DNA from: DATDAH01 sp036525535
GTDB lineage: Bacteria; Actinomycetota; Acidimicrobiia; Acidimicrobiales; DATDAH01
Assembly: GCA_036525535.1 (NCBI GenBank)
Contig: DATDAH010000092.1
Span: forward strand, 1 to 16,484
Direction: 5' to 3'
Length of the DNA stretch: 16,484 bases
Position numbers and translations under genes: made by a program. Below are positions 6,223 to 14,069 of this stretch, one piece after another. The notes beneath the pieces were generated by a model. The model saw nothing but the letters and a program-made list of their open reading frames with translations. It was not told the origin of the DNA and ran no database searches. Within the stretch, counting starts at the first letter, position 1, and each line of letters begins with the position of its first letter.

Positions 6223-7617
6223 TCAGTAGCGGTCGAGGCTGATCCGCTCGTCCGGGCGGGGCACGACCGCCAGCAGCGCCTGCTCGGCGTCGAGCCGGTC
6301 GGCCAGCGCCCAGGACGCCGGCTCCTCGCCGTGGACCACGAACACGGTCTCGGGTGGAGGGGAAGCCGTCGCCAACCAGGCCACCAAGTCGTCCTGGTCG
6401 GCATGGGCGGACAGGTCCATCCGGACCACCCGGGCCCTCACCCGCCGGTAGGCGCCGAGGACCTTGATGGACTTGGCGCCCCGGGCCAGGTGATCACCCC
6501 GCGTCTCCCGGGCCTGGAACCCGACCAGCAGGATGGTGTTGCGGGCGTGGCCGATTCGCCCGGCCAGGTGATGCAGAACCCGCCCGCCCGACGCCATGCC
6601 CGACGCCGAGACGACGATGAACGGTCCCCGCCGCCCGTTGATGGCTTTGGAGTCCTCGACGGTGCGTGACTCCCGCAGGTCGAGGTGGGTGAACAGCTCC
6701 TCGCCGTGCAGTTCCGGCCGCAACTCCGGCGAGCGCTCCCGGGCGGCCTCCCGGTAGACATCGAGCGCCCGCAGCGCCATCGGGCTGTCCACGAACACCG
6801 GTAGCTCGGGGATCCGCCCCGCCTCGGTCAGGCGGTCGAGGTGCCAGAGCACGACCTCGGTGCGGTCCACGGCGAACGCGGGGATCACGACCACGCCGCC
6901 CTGGTCGGCCGTGCTGCCCACGACCTCGGCCAGGACCTCGTCGTTGTCGTCCTCAGGGTGATAGCGGTCGCCGTAGGTGGATTCGCAGAGCACGATGTCG
7001 GCGGTGCCGAGGTCTTCGGGCGGCCGGAGGAGGGGGTGGGTCGAACGGCCGAGGTCGCCGCTGACGACGATCGCCTGGTCACCGCTCCGCCCATCGACCC
7101 GCAGGTGGATCGACGCCGCTCCCAGGATGTGGCCCGCCCGCTGCCACGAGGCCACCACGCCGGGCACGATCTCCACCTCGTCGTCGAAGGCCACCTCCCG
7201 GAGCAGGCCCAATGAGTGTCGAGCCTCCTTCTCGGTGTAGAGAGGAAGGGCTGGGTCGTGTCGGGTGTAGCCCCGGCGATTGGCGAACGCAGCCTCCTCC
7301 TCCTGCAGGTGACCGCTGTCCGGGAGCACGATGCGAACCAGGTCGGCTGTGCCCGGTGTGGCCCACACCGGTCCGGCGAACCCGCCGCCGGCGAGCCGGG
7401 GCACCCAGCCGCAGTGGTCGACGTGGGCGTGGGTCAACAGCACGGCGTTGATGGACGACGGTGGCACTGGGAAGGGGGCCCAGTTCCGCTCCCGCAGGGC
7501 CTTCGGGCCCTGGAACAGGCCGCAGTCGACCAGCACCCGGTCGCCGCCTCCTGTCTCGATCAGGAACCGGCTGCCGGTGACGGTGCGGGTGCCGCCGAGG
7601 AACGAAAGGCTGGTCAC
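6223..7617 (-). CDS. MBL-fold/beta-CASP RNase-like metallo-hydrolase
   Basis: A 464-residue metallo-beta-lactamase-fold hydrolase of the beta-CASP type (YsgA/CPSF73-like exonuclease group), likely a cytoplasmic, zinc-dependent RNA-processing enzyme. Metal motifs seen: HAHVDH (63-68), GHILGA with H163, SGDLG with D188, then the beta-CASP domain with CESTYGDR (E212), PAFAVDRTE (246-254) and VFVDSPMA (275-282), and C-terminal SASGMASGGR (337-346), DLSAHADQ (401-408, H405) and VHGE (428-431, H429) of the RMMBL segment. All expected ligands are present. The start is GTG at 7617, which overlaps the TGA of the upstream methyltransferase remnant by 4 nt (GTGA), implying translational coupling; homology begins there (SLSFLGGTRTVTGS). 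Longer in-frame readings up to 8181 cross two other genes. The RNA target is unknown. Confidence 0.85.
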   Translation of the reverse strand: MTSLSFLGGTRTVTGSRFLIETGGGDRVLVDCGLFQGPKALRERNWAPFPVPPSSINAVLLTHAHVDHCGWVPRLAGGGFAGPVWATPGTADLVRIVLPDSGHLQEEEAAFANRRGYTRHDPALPLYTEKEARHSLGLLREVAFDDEVEIVPGVVASWQRAGHILGAASIHLRVDGRSGDQAIVVSGDLGRSTHPLLRPPEDLGTADIVLCESTYGDRYHPEDDNDEVLAEVVGSTADQGGVVVIPAFAVDRTEVVLWHLDRLTEAGRIPELPVFVDSPMALRALDVYREAARERSPELRPELHGEELFTHLDLRESRTVEDSKAINGRRGPFIVVSASGMASGGRVLHHLAGRIGHARNTILLVGFQARETRGDHLARGAKSIKVLGAYRRVRARVVRMDLSAHADQDDLVAWLATASPPPETVFVVHGEEPASWALADRLDAEQALLAVVPRPDERISLDRY

Positions 7618-7925
7618 CAGCCCTGGCCCCCGACGAGGGGGACGAAGGCCACGGGGCCGAGGTCTTCCTCGATCAGGCTCGGGCCGGCCCGTCGGATCCG
7701 GACCAGCTGTTGGGCGCCGTGACGGGTCCCGCCGGGGATGATCACCCGACCCCTGTCGGCCAGTTGCCGCACGAGGGCGGGCACCGTCGGGCTTGCCGCG
7801 GCGACCACGACGGCATCGTGGGGGCCGCCCTCGGGCCAACCGAGGCCGGCGTCCCGGTCGACCATGGGGGCCCGTCGTCGGGCCTCCTCGGCCGGATGGT
7901 CCTGCATCTTGTCCACGAGCATCAT
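7614..7925 (-). pseudogene. In-frame-deleted protein-L-isoaspartate methyltransferase remnant
   Basis: A 103-residue frame whose two ends match the PCMT domain of the fusion protein at 3947-5983. Residues 11-25 (EEARRRAPMVDRD) align with residues 7-21 there, and residues 28-103 (from LGWPE to FVPLVGGQGW) align with 143-219. About 119 codons between them are missing, including the SAM-binding motif and the active-site SGQTISQP loop, so it cannot be a working methyltransferase of the normal kind. The reading frame is intact, the start ATG-ATG follows a CGAGG tract, and the stop overlaps the MBL start by 4 nt, so it is probably still translated and may serve as the leader cistron for the MBL gene. 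GGGAC occurs at both deletion ends in the full copy, which suggests loss by short-repeat recombination. It could alternatively be a reduced protein with a new role. Confidence 0.75.
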
Positions 7926-7948
7926 CCTCGGGGGCCCTCGGCCGCTGG

Positions 7949-7970
7949 ACCAGGGTCCTTCTACCCTGGT
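7949..7970. promoter_or_regulatory. 22-bp palindrome with DevR/OsdR-like core (copy 3), divergent spacer
   Basis: ACCAGGGT (7949-7956) and ACCCTGGT (7963-7970) form a perfect inverted repeat around CCTTCT. Its core GGGTCCTTCTACCC (7953-7966) matches copies 1 and 2 at 12 of 14 positions. It lies between the divergent starts at 7925 and 8003. Its centre is about 44 bp before the ATG at 8003, the same distance as in copy 2, and it is oriented towards that gene. AATGCT (7991-7996), 6 nt before that ATG, is a candidate leaderless -10. It may also act on the leftward remnant-MBL operon. Confidence 0.5.
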
Positions 7971-8002
7971 TCGCCGTCCCTCGGATCCGGAATGCTGTGC
8001 CG

Positions 8003-8815
8003 ATGGACGCCCTCCGGCGGCACAAGGGCCTTGTCGCGGTCGGCGTCGTGCTCGCCGTCGTCATCGGCTTCGTCGCCTGGTCCGTGCTCGAGATCGACAG
8101 CCCGGGACCAGCCTCGGTCGACGACGCCCTCGACCGACTCCACCAGAACGGCGGCGCCGACGGGCCCGAGGCCGCGATCACCCCGCCCGAAGGGGTGTAC
8201 GACTACGAGGGCGAAGGTCGCGAAGAGATCTCGTTCCCGCCCCTGAGCCAGCAGGACGGTGAGCAGATGCCGGGCACGGTGACCCACGGCCGCCGCGGCT
8301 GTTGGGCCTTCCGCATCGACTTCAACGCCGCACACTGGCAGGAGTGGCGCTACTGCCCGGACGCCGGGGGTGCCGGCGTCGCCGAGGTCGGGGGCCGCAC
8401 GGGCCAGACCTGGGATCTCGGCGTCAGTCAGGTCAGCAACGTGAGCGTGTTCGTCTGTGACCCACCCAACCCCCTCCTGCCCCCGCCTGCCGCGGGCACC
8501 ACGACCGAGCTGTCGTGCACCGGGACCAACTCGGCCCTGGAAGGCGAGACCACCAGCAGCGGGCCCTCGCTCTACGTCGGCCCCGCGACCATCACGGTCG
8601 ACGGCGAGGACGTGCAGACGACGCACTTCCAAAGCGAACGCAGCCTGACCGGCAGCCAGGAAGGCCAGGAGCACACCGAGGCGTGGTTCCGCGACGACGG
8701 CCTCCTGGTCCGCTACCAGCGCGACATCGAGGTCCGCACCGACTCACCGGTCGGGGCCATCACCTACACCGAGACGGGCTCTTTCCAGCTGTCCCGCCTC
8801 GAGCCCCGCCGCTGA
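8003..8815 (+). CDS. Membrane-anchored secreted protein of unknown function
   Basis: A 270-residue protein with a short basic N-terminus and one hydrophobic helix (about 9-29), then an extracytoplasmic part with four Cys (100, 118, 152, 172) that could form two disulphides. Aromatic-rich strands such as WAFRIDFNAAHWQEWRYC and a repeated beta pattern suggest a small beta-rich domain; GVYDYEGEGREEISF near its start recalls a group of actinobacterial secreted hypothetical proteins, but no named family was recognised. The start at 8003 is chosen because the membrane helix follows directly; GTG at 7997 is an alternative two codons upstream. The palindromic DevR-like box is centred 44 bp upstream, so the gene may belong to the same regulon as the methyltransferase-esterase gene (inference). 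It converges with the SDR gene at 8883; the 67-bp gap between them contains only a weak short inverted repeat. Confidence 0.7.
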   Translation: MDALRRHKGLVAVGVVLAVVIGFVAWSVLEIDSPGPASVDDALDRLHQNGGADGPEAAITPPEGVYDYEGEGREEISFPPLSQQDGEQMPGTVTHGRRGCWAFRIDFNAAHWQEWRYCPDAGGAGVAEVGGRTGQTWDLGVSQVSNVSVFVCDPPNPLLPPPAAGTTTELSCTGTNSALEGETTSSGPSLYVGPATITVDGEDVQTTHFQSERSLTGSQEGQEHTEAWFRDDGLLVRYQRDIEVRTDSPVGAITYTETGSFQLSRLEPRR

Positions 8816-8882
8816 CGCTCAGTCGGCCCGACTCGGTGAGGTGGTCCTGCTCGACGGCGCTGACCCCCGTAAGGACTGGTGA

Positions 8883-9716
8883 TCAGTCGGACAGGCCCAG
8901 CTCGGGGCCGAGGGTCTGGGCGGCCACGGTGGTGCCGTGGTGGGCGGTGGCGTGGTCGTCGGTGGCCAACCAGGCCACGACCACGCCCACCGAGGTCGGG
9001 GTGGCCCCCATCGAGGCATCGAAGCCAAACGCGGCCATGTCCATGACCATGCGCTCGGTGGCGACGAAGCCGGGGGAGACGTTGACCACGTGCACGCCGC
9101 TGCCGGCCACCTCGTGGGCCAGGATCCCCGCGACCCGGTGCAGGGCCCCCTTGGACATGGCGTAGCCGAGTCCCCAGCCCCCTTCCCCGGCGGGCCCGGG
9201 GGGATCGGTCCAGGCCACATCCGAGGTCATGTTCACGATGAGACCGGAGCCCCGTTCGACCATGGCGGGCAGGAGGGCCTGGATGAGGACCAGGGGGGCG
9301 AGGGCGTTGGCTTCGAGGTGGCGGTCGAGCAGCTCGATGGGGGTGTCCATCAGCCGGTCCATGTGGCCCGGGCCGATGTAGCGCCCGTTGTTGACCAGGA
9401 CGTCGACCCGGCCCCACGCGTCGAGGACCGTGGCCGCGGCAGCGGTCAGGGTGGCGCGGTCGGTGAGGTCGGCGGCCACGGGGAGGGCCTGGCGTCCCTC
9501 GGCCTCGATGAGCTCGGCGGTCGTGGCCAGGCTGCCCGGGAGCGGCCGGGTGTCGGACTTCTTCACGGTGGACGAGTGCTCGCGGGCTTCGCCTTCGGTG
9601 ACGGTACGGGCGCTGATGGCGACGTCGTAGCCGACCTTGGCCAGCTCGACGGCGCAGGCCTTGCCGATCCCACGGCTGGCCCCGGTGACCAGGGCGACCC
9701 GCTCCGGGGCGCTCAT
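8883..9716 (-). CDS. Short-chain dehydrogenase/reductase (SDR)
   Basis: A 277-residue Rossmann-fold oxidoreductase. Seen: cofactor motif TGASRGIG (11-18), ADLTD (82-86), a NNG variant of the usual NNAG (109-111), catalytic S165 in NMTSDVA, and Y185-x3-K189 in GYAMSKG; SPGFVAT (214-220) follows. All catalytic residues are present. R37 after the second strand (SART) hints at NADP(H). An insert of about 20 residues (EGEAREHSSTVKK onward, about 41-60) between the second strand and the next helix is longer than in classical SDRs. The start at 9716 gives an ATGA overlap with the stop of the amidohydrolase gene, so this is the last gene of a three-gene operon. Its probable task is to oxidise or reduce an alcohol or ketone made in the same pathway; substrate unknown. 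Confidence 0.85.
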   Translation of the reverse strand: MSAPERVALVTGASRGIGKACAVELAKVGYDVAISARTVTEGEAREHSSTVKKSDTRPLPGSLATTAELIEAEGRQALPVAADLTDRATLTAAAATVLDAWGRVDVLVNNGRYIGPGHMDRLMDTPIELLDRHLEANALAPLVLIQALLPAMVERGSGLIVNMTSDVAWTDPPGPAGEGGWGLGYAMSKGALHRVAGILAHEVAGSGVHVVNVSPGFVATERMVMDMAAFGFDASMGATPTSVGVVVAWLATDDHATAHHGTTVAAQTLGPELGLSD

Positions 9717-11410
9717 GGCGCGTCCACCGTCTCGGTGTCGACGCCGCTGCGCAGGACCGTGCCCGGGCAGGCGCCGGTCACCTCGCCGTGGCGGACGATC
9801 TCGGTCCCGCCCACGACGACGTGTTCGATCCCCCGAGCCTCCGCGTAGAGACGAAGGCCGTCGGCGGGGAGGTCGTGGCGGGCCCGGGCGGGCTCCGAGC
9901 CGACCGTGGCCGGGTCGAAGACCACCAGGTCGGCGTGGGCCCCCACGGCGAGACGACCCCGGTCCTTCAGCCCATAGAGCCGGGCCGGCTCGTCGGTCAG
10001 CATGCGCACGGCCTCCTCGAGCGTCAGCAGGCCCCGGTCCCGGACGACCTCCCCGAGGACCACGGTGGGGTAGTTGGCGTGGCACATCATGTCGGCGTGG
10101 GCGCCGGCGTCCGAACCACCGAGGCGGACCCGGGGGTCCTGCCAGACCGCGACCCGCGCGGCCCAGCCCTCGTCGGTGGCCCCCAATGACGGCACGAGGG
10201 TGGGCAGGACCATCGTCAGGGCCGCGCCGTCGATCAGGACCACGTCGATGAGCACGTCGACCGTGTCCACGCCGGCGGCGGCGGCCACCTCGGCCAGCGT
10301 GCGGCCGCCCCAGTAGTCGGACTCGGCGATCTCGACCAGCGAGCCGTCGGCGAGGGCCGCGAGTGGGCCCTTGCCCGCCCGCTCCGCCTCGTCCCGCAGG
10401 CGGGCCCGGGTGGCGGGGTCGGCCACCGCCCGGCGCCGCTCGTCGATGGGCACGGCGGCCACGTCGGCGAAAGTGCTGAGGCCGTCCAGAACCGGGCCCA
10501 TGCGCAGGCGCATCACGTCGGGGAGGGCGAGGGCGACGACGGTGGCGCCCCGGTCGGCGGCCACATCGGATGCGGCCAGCTGCTGCTCGTAGATCTCGAC
10601 AGGGGACAGGCTGCCCAGCAGGTTCCAGTTCAGCGGGCGACCGGCGGCGGCGGCCATGTCGGCCATGAGGGCCATCCGGTCCTCGGGGATCTCGCCGACG
10701 CAGGGGATGAACTCGAGGGTGGTGCCGTCGTGGGCCCCGGCGGCGGCGGCGAGGGCGACCAGCTCGTCCCGGTGGGCGGCCAGGGAGGGCACGTGGTGGC
10801 CGTCGCCGTCCCGGTGGGCCTCGCCCCACGAAGAGGAGAAGCCGAGGGCTCCCGCCTCGATCGCCCGGTGGACCTCGGTCGCCATGGCCTCGACCTGGTC
10901 GGCGTCGGCCTCGTCGGTGACGGCGGCGTCACCCATGACGGCGCGGCGGATGGTGGAGTGGCCGACCAGGAAGCCGGCGTTGACGGCGATGGCGCCGTCG
11001 AGGCGGTCCAGCCACTCGTCGAAGCCCTGCCAGTCCCAGGCCGGGCCCGCTTCGAGGGAGGCCAGCGGCATTCCCTCGACCACGGCCATCATCTGGCGGA
11101 TGTAGTCGGCGTCCCCTTCGGCCAGGGGGGCGATGCTGAAGCCGCAGTTGCCCCCGAGCACCGTGGTCACGCCGTGCAGCGGGGACGGCGTCGCCGCGGG
11201 GTCCCACAGGAGCTGGGCGTCGTAGTGGGTGTGGAGGTCGATGAACCCAGGGGCCACGACCCGACCGGTGGCGTCGATGGTCTCGACGCCGTCGTCGACG
11301 GTGCCGATGGCGACGATGCGGCCGTCCCGCACGGCGACGTCGGCCACGCGGCCGGGGGCACCGGTGCCGTCGACGACCACCCCGCCCCGGACGACCAGGT
11401 CGTGGCTCAC
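9713..11410 (-). CDS. D-aminoacylase-like amidohydrolase (N-acyl-D-amino-acid deacylase family)
   Basis: A 565-residue amidohydrolase of the COG3653 type, a metal-dependent TIM-barrel enzyme that cleaves amide bonds in the cytoplasm. Seen: the N-terminal beta-sandwich (LVVRGGVVVDGTGAPG), the metal motif DLHTHYD (58-64; H60, H62), GGNCGFSIAP with C89 at the position of the metal-bridging Cys of D-aminoacylase, GHSTIRR (H151), GSDAGAHAD (432-440, D434) near the C-terminus and the closing beta-sandwich (GRLAVGAHADLVVFDP). The segment where classical D-aminoacylase has its next metal His (a THxR-type motif) reads AHDGTTLEF here, so substrate and metal site may differ. The start is GTG at 11410, overlapping the preceding TGA by 4 nt (GTGA). 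It is the middle gene of an operon with an amidohydrolase-2 protein and an SDR. Confidence 0.85.
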   Translation of the reverse strand: MSHDLVVRGGVVVDGTGAPGRVADVAVRDGRIVAIGTVDDGVETIDATGRVVAPGFIDLHTHYDAQLLWDPAATPSPLHGVTTVLGGNCGFSIAPLAEGDADYIRQMMAVVEGMPLASLEAGPAWDWQGFDEWLDRLDGAIAVNAGFLVGHSTIRRAVMGDAAVTDEADADQVEAMATEVHRAIEAGALGFSSSWGEAHRDGDGHHVPSLAAHRDELVALAAAAGAHDGTTLEFIPCVGEIPEDRMALMADMAAAAGRPLNWNLLGSLSPVEIYEQQLAASDVAADRGATVVALALPDVMRLRMGPVLDGLSTFADVAAVPIDERRRAVADPATRARLRDEAERAGKGPLAALADGSLVEIAESDYWGGRTLAEVAAAAGVDTVDVLIDVVLIDGAALTMVLPTLVPSLGATDEGWAARVAVWQDPRVRLGGSDAGAHADMMCHANYPTVVLGEVVRDRGLLTLEEAVRMLTDEPARLYGLKDRGRLAVGAHADLVVFDPATVGSEPARARHDLPADGLRLYAEARGIEHVVVGGTEIVRHGEVTGACPGTVLRSGVDTETVDAP

Positions 11411-12843
11411 GCGGCGCCGTTCAGATCGCGCACGGCGTCGGCCACGATCGTGCCCTCGAAGAAGTCCGGGTTGACGTCGGTGAAGAAGCGCACCGGGTTG
11501 GTGAAGACGAAGTCCCGGAAGCCGTCGTCGTCGATGAGGCCGTGCTCGACCAGCTCGTGGGCTTCGCAGAGCACGTCGGCCATGTCGGGCACATCCCAGT
11601 GGGCGATGTCGGACCCGAACACGGCCTTGAGGCGCGAGCTGAACGGATTGGCTGCGGTGTCGAACGCCATGCGCACCATCGGGTCGTCAGCTTCGCAGCC
11701 GAAGAAGAACGGGGTGGCGAAGAGCTCAGCGATGTCCTCGGCGACCTGGATGCCACAGGCCGCGAACTCGTCGAGATGGTCGGGGTCCTCCGTGCGGCGA
11801 GGGAGGGTGCTGAGGGCGGGGTCGATGTCGACGCTGGGGGCGTGGGCCCTTACGAGCTCCAGCAGGACGGCCCGGTCGATGCCGGACGGGTCGAGGTGGG
11901 CCATGGCGTTCCGGTTGCGCTTCTCCCAGTGCCCGACGATGTCGGCGTAGAGAGCCGCGGCCCAGGCCACCCCGCCCTCCAGGAAGGCGAAGCGCAGCTC
12001 GGGGAACCGCCGGGTGACCCCGCCGAGGAAGAGGGACTTGGCCAACGCGTGCTGGCCCTCGGCCAGGTGGCCGATGTGGTTGAGCATGTAGTTGGACGGC
12101 GAGACGCGGCTGCCCCACCCGATCGAGCCGGAGTGGAAGGCCACCGCCACCTTCAGGTCCCGGCAGCGGGCCCACACGGGGTCGTAGTCGTGGGCGCTGT
12201 CCAGGCCGTAGGTGTCGATCCAGCGGGCCCACGGGGCGGCGTCGGCGGACACCCCCTCGACCGATCGCTGCACGTACCCGGCGAGGAGCACGGCCTTGAA
12301 ACCGAGGGTCCCCACGGCGTGATCGAGGGCGGCCACGGCCTCCTCGGGGGTGTGCATGGGGATGGCGGCCACGGGGACCAGGCGGTCGCGGTGGGCGTCG
12401 AACTGCTCCTGGCAGTACCGGTTGAGGGCCCGGCAGGCGCCGGTGCGCTCGTCGGCGTCCTCGAGGTGGAGGAAGGCCAAGCCCATGCTCGGGTAGACGA
12501 CGCTGACGTCGATCCCGAACTCGTCGAGGCGCTCGTGGAGGAGGCTGGGGAAGAGGGCGGTGGCCAGGTCGCGCGTGTTGCGGGCGGGGGCGCCCCACCA
12601 CGGTGGCCGGGCGATGCGGAGGCGGGCCCGGTCCTCGGGGCTGGCCCCGTACCAGTCCACATCGGGGCCGAAGCGGCCGGGGAGCAGGCGCTGAACGGTG
12701 GGGCCGGCGGGATCGATGCCCTCCTCGCGGAGGTAGCCGGCCAGGGCAGGCAGGTACTCGATGAGATGGCCGTCGCCGTCGACCACGGGGTGGGGCAGCG
12801 CGGCTCGGATCTCGGCCGCGGACTCGGACCTCTCGTGCTCCAT
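11407..12843 (-). CDS. Amidohydrolase-2 family metal-dependent hydrolase/decarboxylase
   Basis: A 478-residue TIM-barrel protein of the amidohydrolase-2 group (relatives include aminocarboxymuconate-semialdehyde decarboxylase and resorcylate decarboxylases, as well as hydrolases). Seen: VVDGDGHLIE (20-29; D22, D24, H26 as the first metal motif), VVYPSMGLAF (115-124), AFHSG (235-239, H237), NHIGH (255-259) and GSDIAHWDVPD (410-420, D412) near the C-terminus with TNPVRFF. It is longer than ACMSD (about 330 residues) but similar to the actinobacterial members often found beside acyl-CoA and short-chain dehydrogenase genes. The start at 12843 is set by the 23-bp divergent spacer with a TACATT element 9 nt upstream. 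It is the first gene of the leftward operon. Whether it hydrolyses or decarboxylates cannot be decided from sequence. Confidence 0.83.
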   Translation of the reverse strand: MEHERSESAAEIRAALPHPVVDGDGHLIEYLPALAGYLREEGIDPAGPTVQRLLPGRFGPDVDWYGASPEDRARLRIARPPWWGAPARNTRDLATALFPSLLHERLDEFGIDVSVVYPSMGLAFLHLEDADERTGACRALNRYCQEQFDAHRDRLVPVAAIPMHTPEEAVAALDHAVGTLGFKAVLLAGYVQRSVEGVSADAAPWARWIDTYGLDSAHDYDPVWARCRDLKVAVAFHSGSIGWGSRVSPSNYMLNHIGHLAEGQHALAKSLFLGGVTRRFPELRFAFLEGGVAWAAALYADIVGHWEKRNRNAMAHLDPSGIDRAVLLELVRAHAPSVDIDPALSTLPRRTEDPDHLDEFAACGIQVAEDIAELFATPFFFGCEADDPMVRMAFDTAANPFSSRLKAVFGSDIAHWDVPDMADVLCEAHELVEHGLIDDDGFRDFVFTNPVRFFTDVNPDFFEGTIVADAVRDLNGAA

Positions 12844-12851
12844 CGGGGTGC

Positions 12852-12867
12852 TAATGTAACCACATTA
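12852..12867. promoter_or_regulatory. 16-bp palindrome: divergent leaderless promoter and probable operator
   Basis: TAATGT (12852-12857) and ACATTA (12862-12867) form a perfect inverted repeat around AACC, notably A/T-rich in this GC-rich DNA. It fills most of the 23-bp spacer between divergent ATGs at 12843 and 12867. Each strand has a TANNNT -10 ending exactly 9 nt before its start codon: TAATGT on plus and TACATT (12858-12853) on minus, so the two -10 elements share bases. The symmetry would suit a dimeric repressor such as a TetR-type protein; a TetR gene lies at 15141-15767, but the link is inference. Confidence 0.55.
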
Positions 12868-14069
12868 TGTCGGGCCAGCCAGCGCCGTTCCCGCTCGACC
12901 TCGTCCGGATGCGCGCCGAGCGGACGACCAAGCTGCGGGACCAGATGGCCGGGCGGGCAGTCGACGCCGTCGTCGCCCTCACCACGGGTGGGGTGCTCTA
13001 CGCCACGGGGGCCCACTCACCGGCCGCCGACACGGGCCAGACCTTTGCCCGCCGCCCGGTCGCCGTCGTGCTGGCCGAGGACCCGTGGCCCCACCTGTTC
13101 ACGCCCTATCCGGGGAGCGCGCCGGACGAGCTGCCCGCCGACCACGTCCACGCGGCCTTCGGGCCCGAGACCGAGGTCGGCGCGGTGGCGATGGCCACCA
13201 CGGTCATCGACCTGCTCGGTGGGGCGACGGGCCGGGTGGCGGTCGACGACTACACGATGCCGATGTGGTCGGCCTTTCCGCGGGTCCTGGACGGCGCCGA
13301 GCTGGTCGACGCCGGCCCGCTCTTCACCGCGGCCCGCCTGCACAAGACCGCCGACGAGGTGGAGTGCCTGCGCCGGTCGTGGCGGATGAACGAGGTCGCC
13401 ACCAGGACGGTCGAGGCGATGGTCCGGCCCGGCGTGCGGGCGTCCGAGCTGAGTGGGGCCTACCTGTCGGCCCTTTTCCAGCAGGGGGCGACGACCAACT
13501 TCCTGGATCCGGTCTTCCAGCCCATGCCCGACCGGATCGCCGACGGGCCCTGGAGCACGAACGGCGACATCCCGTTCAACCTGGTCACGACCGACCACGT
13601 GCTCTCCGAGGGCGAGGTCATCTGGACCGACACCGTGTCGGGCTACGAGGGCTACGCCTCCGACGTCGGCCGGACCTGGGTGGTCGGACCGGTGAGCGCG
13701 GTCCGCCACGAGCTGCACGAGCGTTGGGAAGCAATCACCGCCGCCGTCCTCACCGAGCTGCGGCCCGGCGTCACCGCCGACGTGCTCACCCGGGTGGCCA
13801 CGGAAGTCAACGGTGGCGCGAGGCCGTGGTTGGACCACTTCTTCCTCGGCCACACGCTGGGCCTGGAGGGTGGCGAGATGCAGCACATCGGCTCCGACAA
13901 GGGTCAGGCCTACGACGAGCAGCTGGTGCTGGAGCCGGGCATGACCGTCGTGATCGAGCCCGTGACCTGGGAGGACGGCCACGCCGGGTGGCGCTGCGAG
14001 GAGCTGGTCGTGATCACCGAGGACGGCCACGAGCGCATCAGCGCCTACCCCGAGGAGCCCGTGTCGTGA
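12867..14069 (+). CDS. M24-family metallopeptidase (Xaa-Pro peptidase/creatinase-like)
   Basis: A 400-residue protein with an N-terminal creatinase-type domain (about 10-160) and a C-terminal pita-bread M24 domain. All five dinuclear metal ligands are present: D255 and D266 (D-x10-D in WTDTVSGYEGYASD), H329 (GHTLG), E364 (VVIEP) and E378 (RCEEL). It should therefore be an active metal-dependent hydrolase, acting on Xaa-Pro-type peptides or on a small creatine-like or other amide compound; some M24 relatives have other chemistry (for example DMSP lyase DddP), so the substrate stays open. The start at 12867 coincides with the end of the divergent palindrome and has TAATGT 9 nt upstream, typical of a leaderless mRNA. 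It is followed by a 4-nt overlap with a second M24 homologue lacking most ligands; the two may work as a pair. Confidence 0.87.
   Translation: MSGQPAPFPLDLVRMRAERTTKLRDQMAGRAVDAVVALTTGGVLYATGAHSPAADTGQTFARRPVAVVLAEDPWPHLFTPYPGSAPDELPADHVHAAFGPETEVGAVAMATTVIDLLGGATGRVAVDDYTMPMWSAFPRVLDGAELVDAGPLFTAARLHKTADEVECLRRSWRMNEVATRTVEAMVRPGVRASELSGAYLSALFQQGATTNFLDPVFQPMPDRIADGPWSTNGDIPFNLVTTDHVLSEGEVIWTDTVSGYEGYASDVGRTWVVGPVSAVRHELHERWEAITAAVLTELRPGVTADVLTRVATEVNGGARPWLDHFFLGHTLGLEGGEMQHIGSDKGQAYDEQLVLEPGMTVVIEPVTWEDGHAGWRCEELVVITEDGHERISAYPEEPVS

Noticed and set aside
3866..6229. Very long open frame on the plus strand (787 codons).
   Set aside because: It is antisense to the methyltransferase-esterase gene, which has two complete recognisable domains; the plus-strand product is rich in Gly/Arg/Pro/Val and has no recognisable domain. 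Long antisense frames are expected at this GC content.
7618..8181. N-terminal extension of the MBL protein up to 8181.
   Set aside because: The extension is low-complexity Pro/Arg/Gly, crosses the methyltransferase remnant and the opposite-strand gene at 8003, and MBL homology begins right at the GTG at 7617.
8816..8882. Possible terminator between the convergent genes at 8815 and 8883.
   Set aside because: The only inverted repeat (8821-8833) has a stem that closes with almost no loop; with a workable loop only 4 bp remain and there is no T-tract.
13085..14065. Extended reading of the second M24 gene from 13085.
   Set aside because: This stretch is out of frame inside the first M24 gene and is Arg/Gly-rich; the GTGA overlap at 14066 is the natural start.
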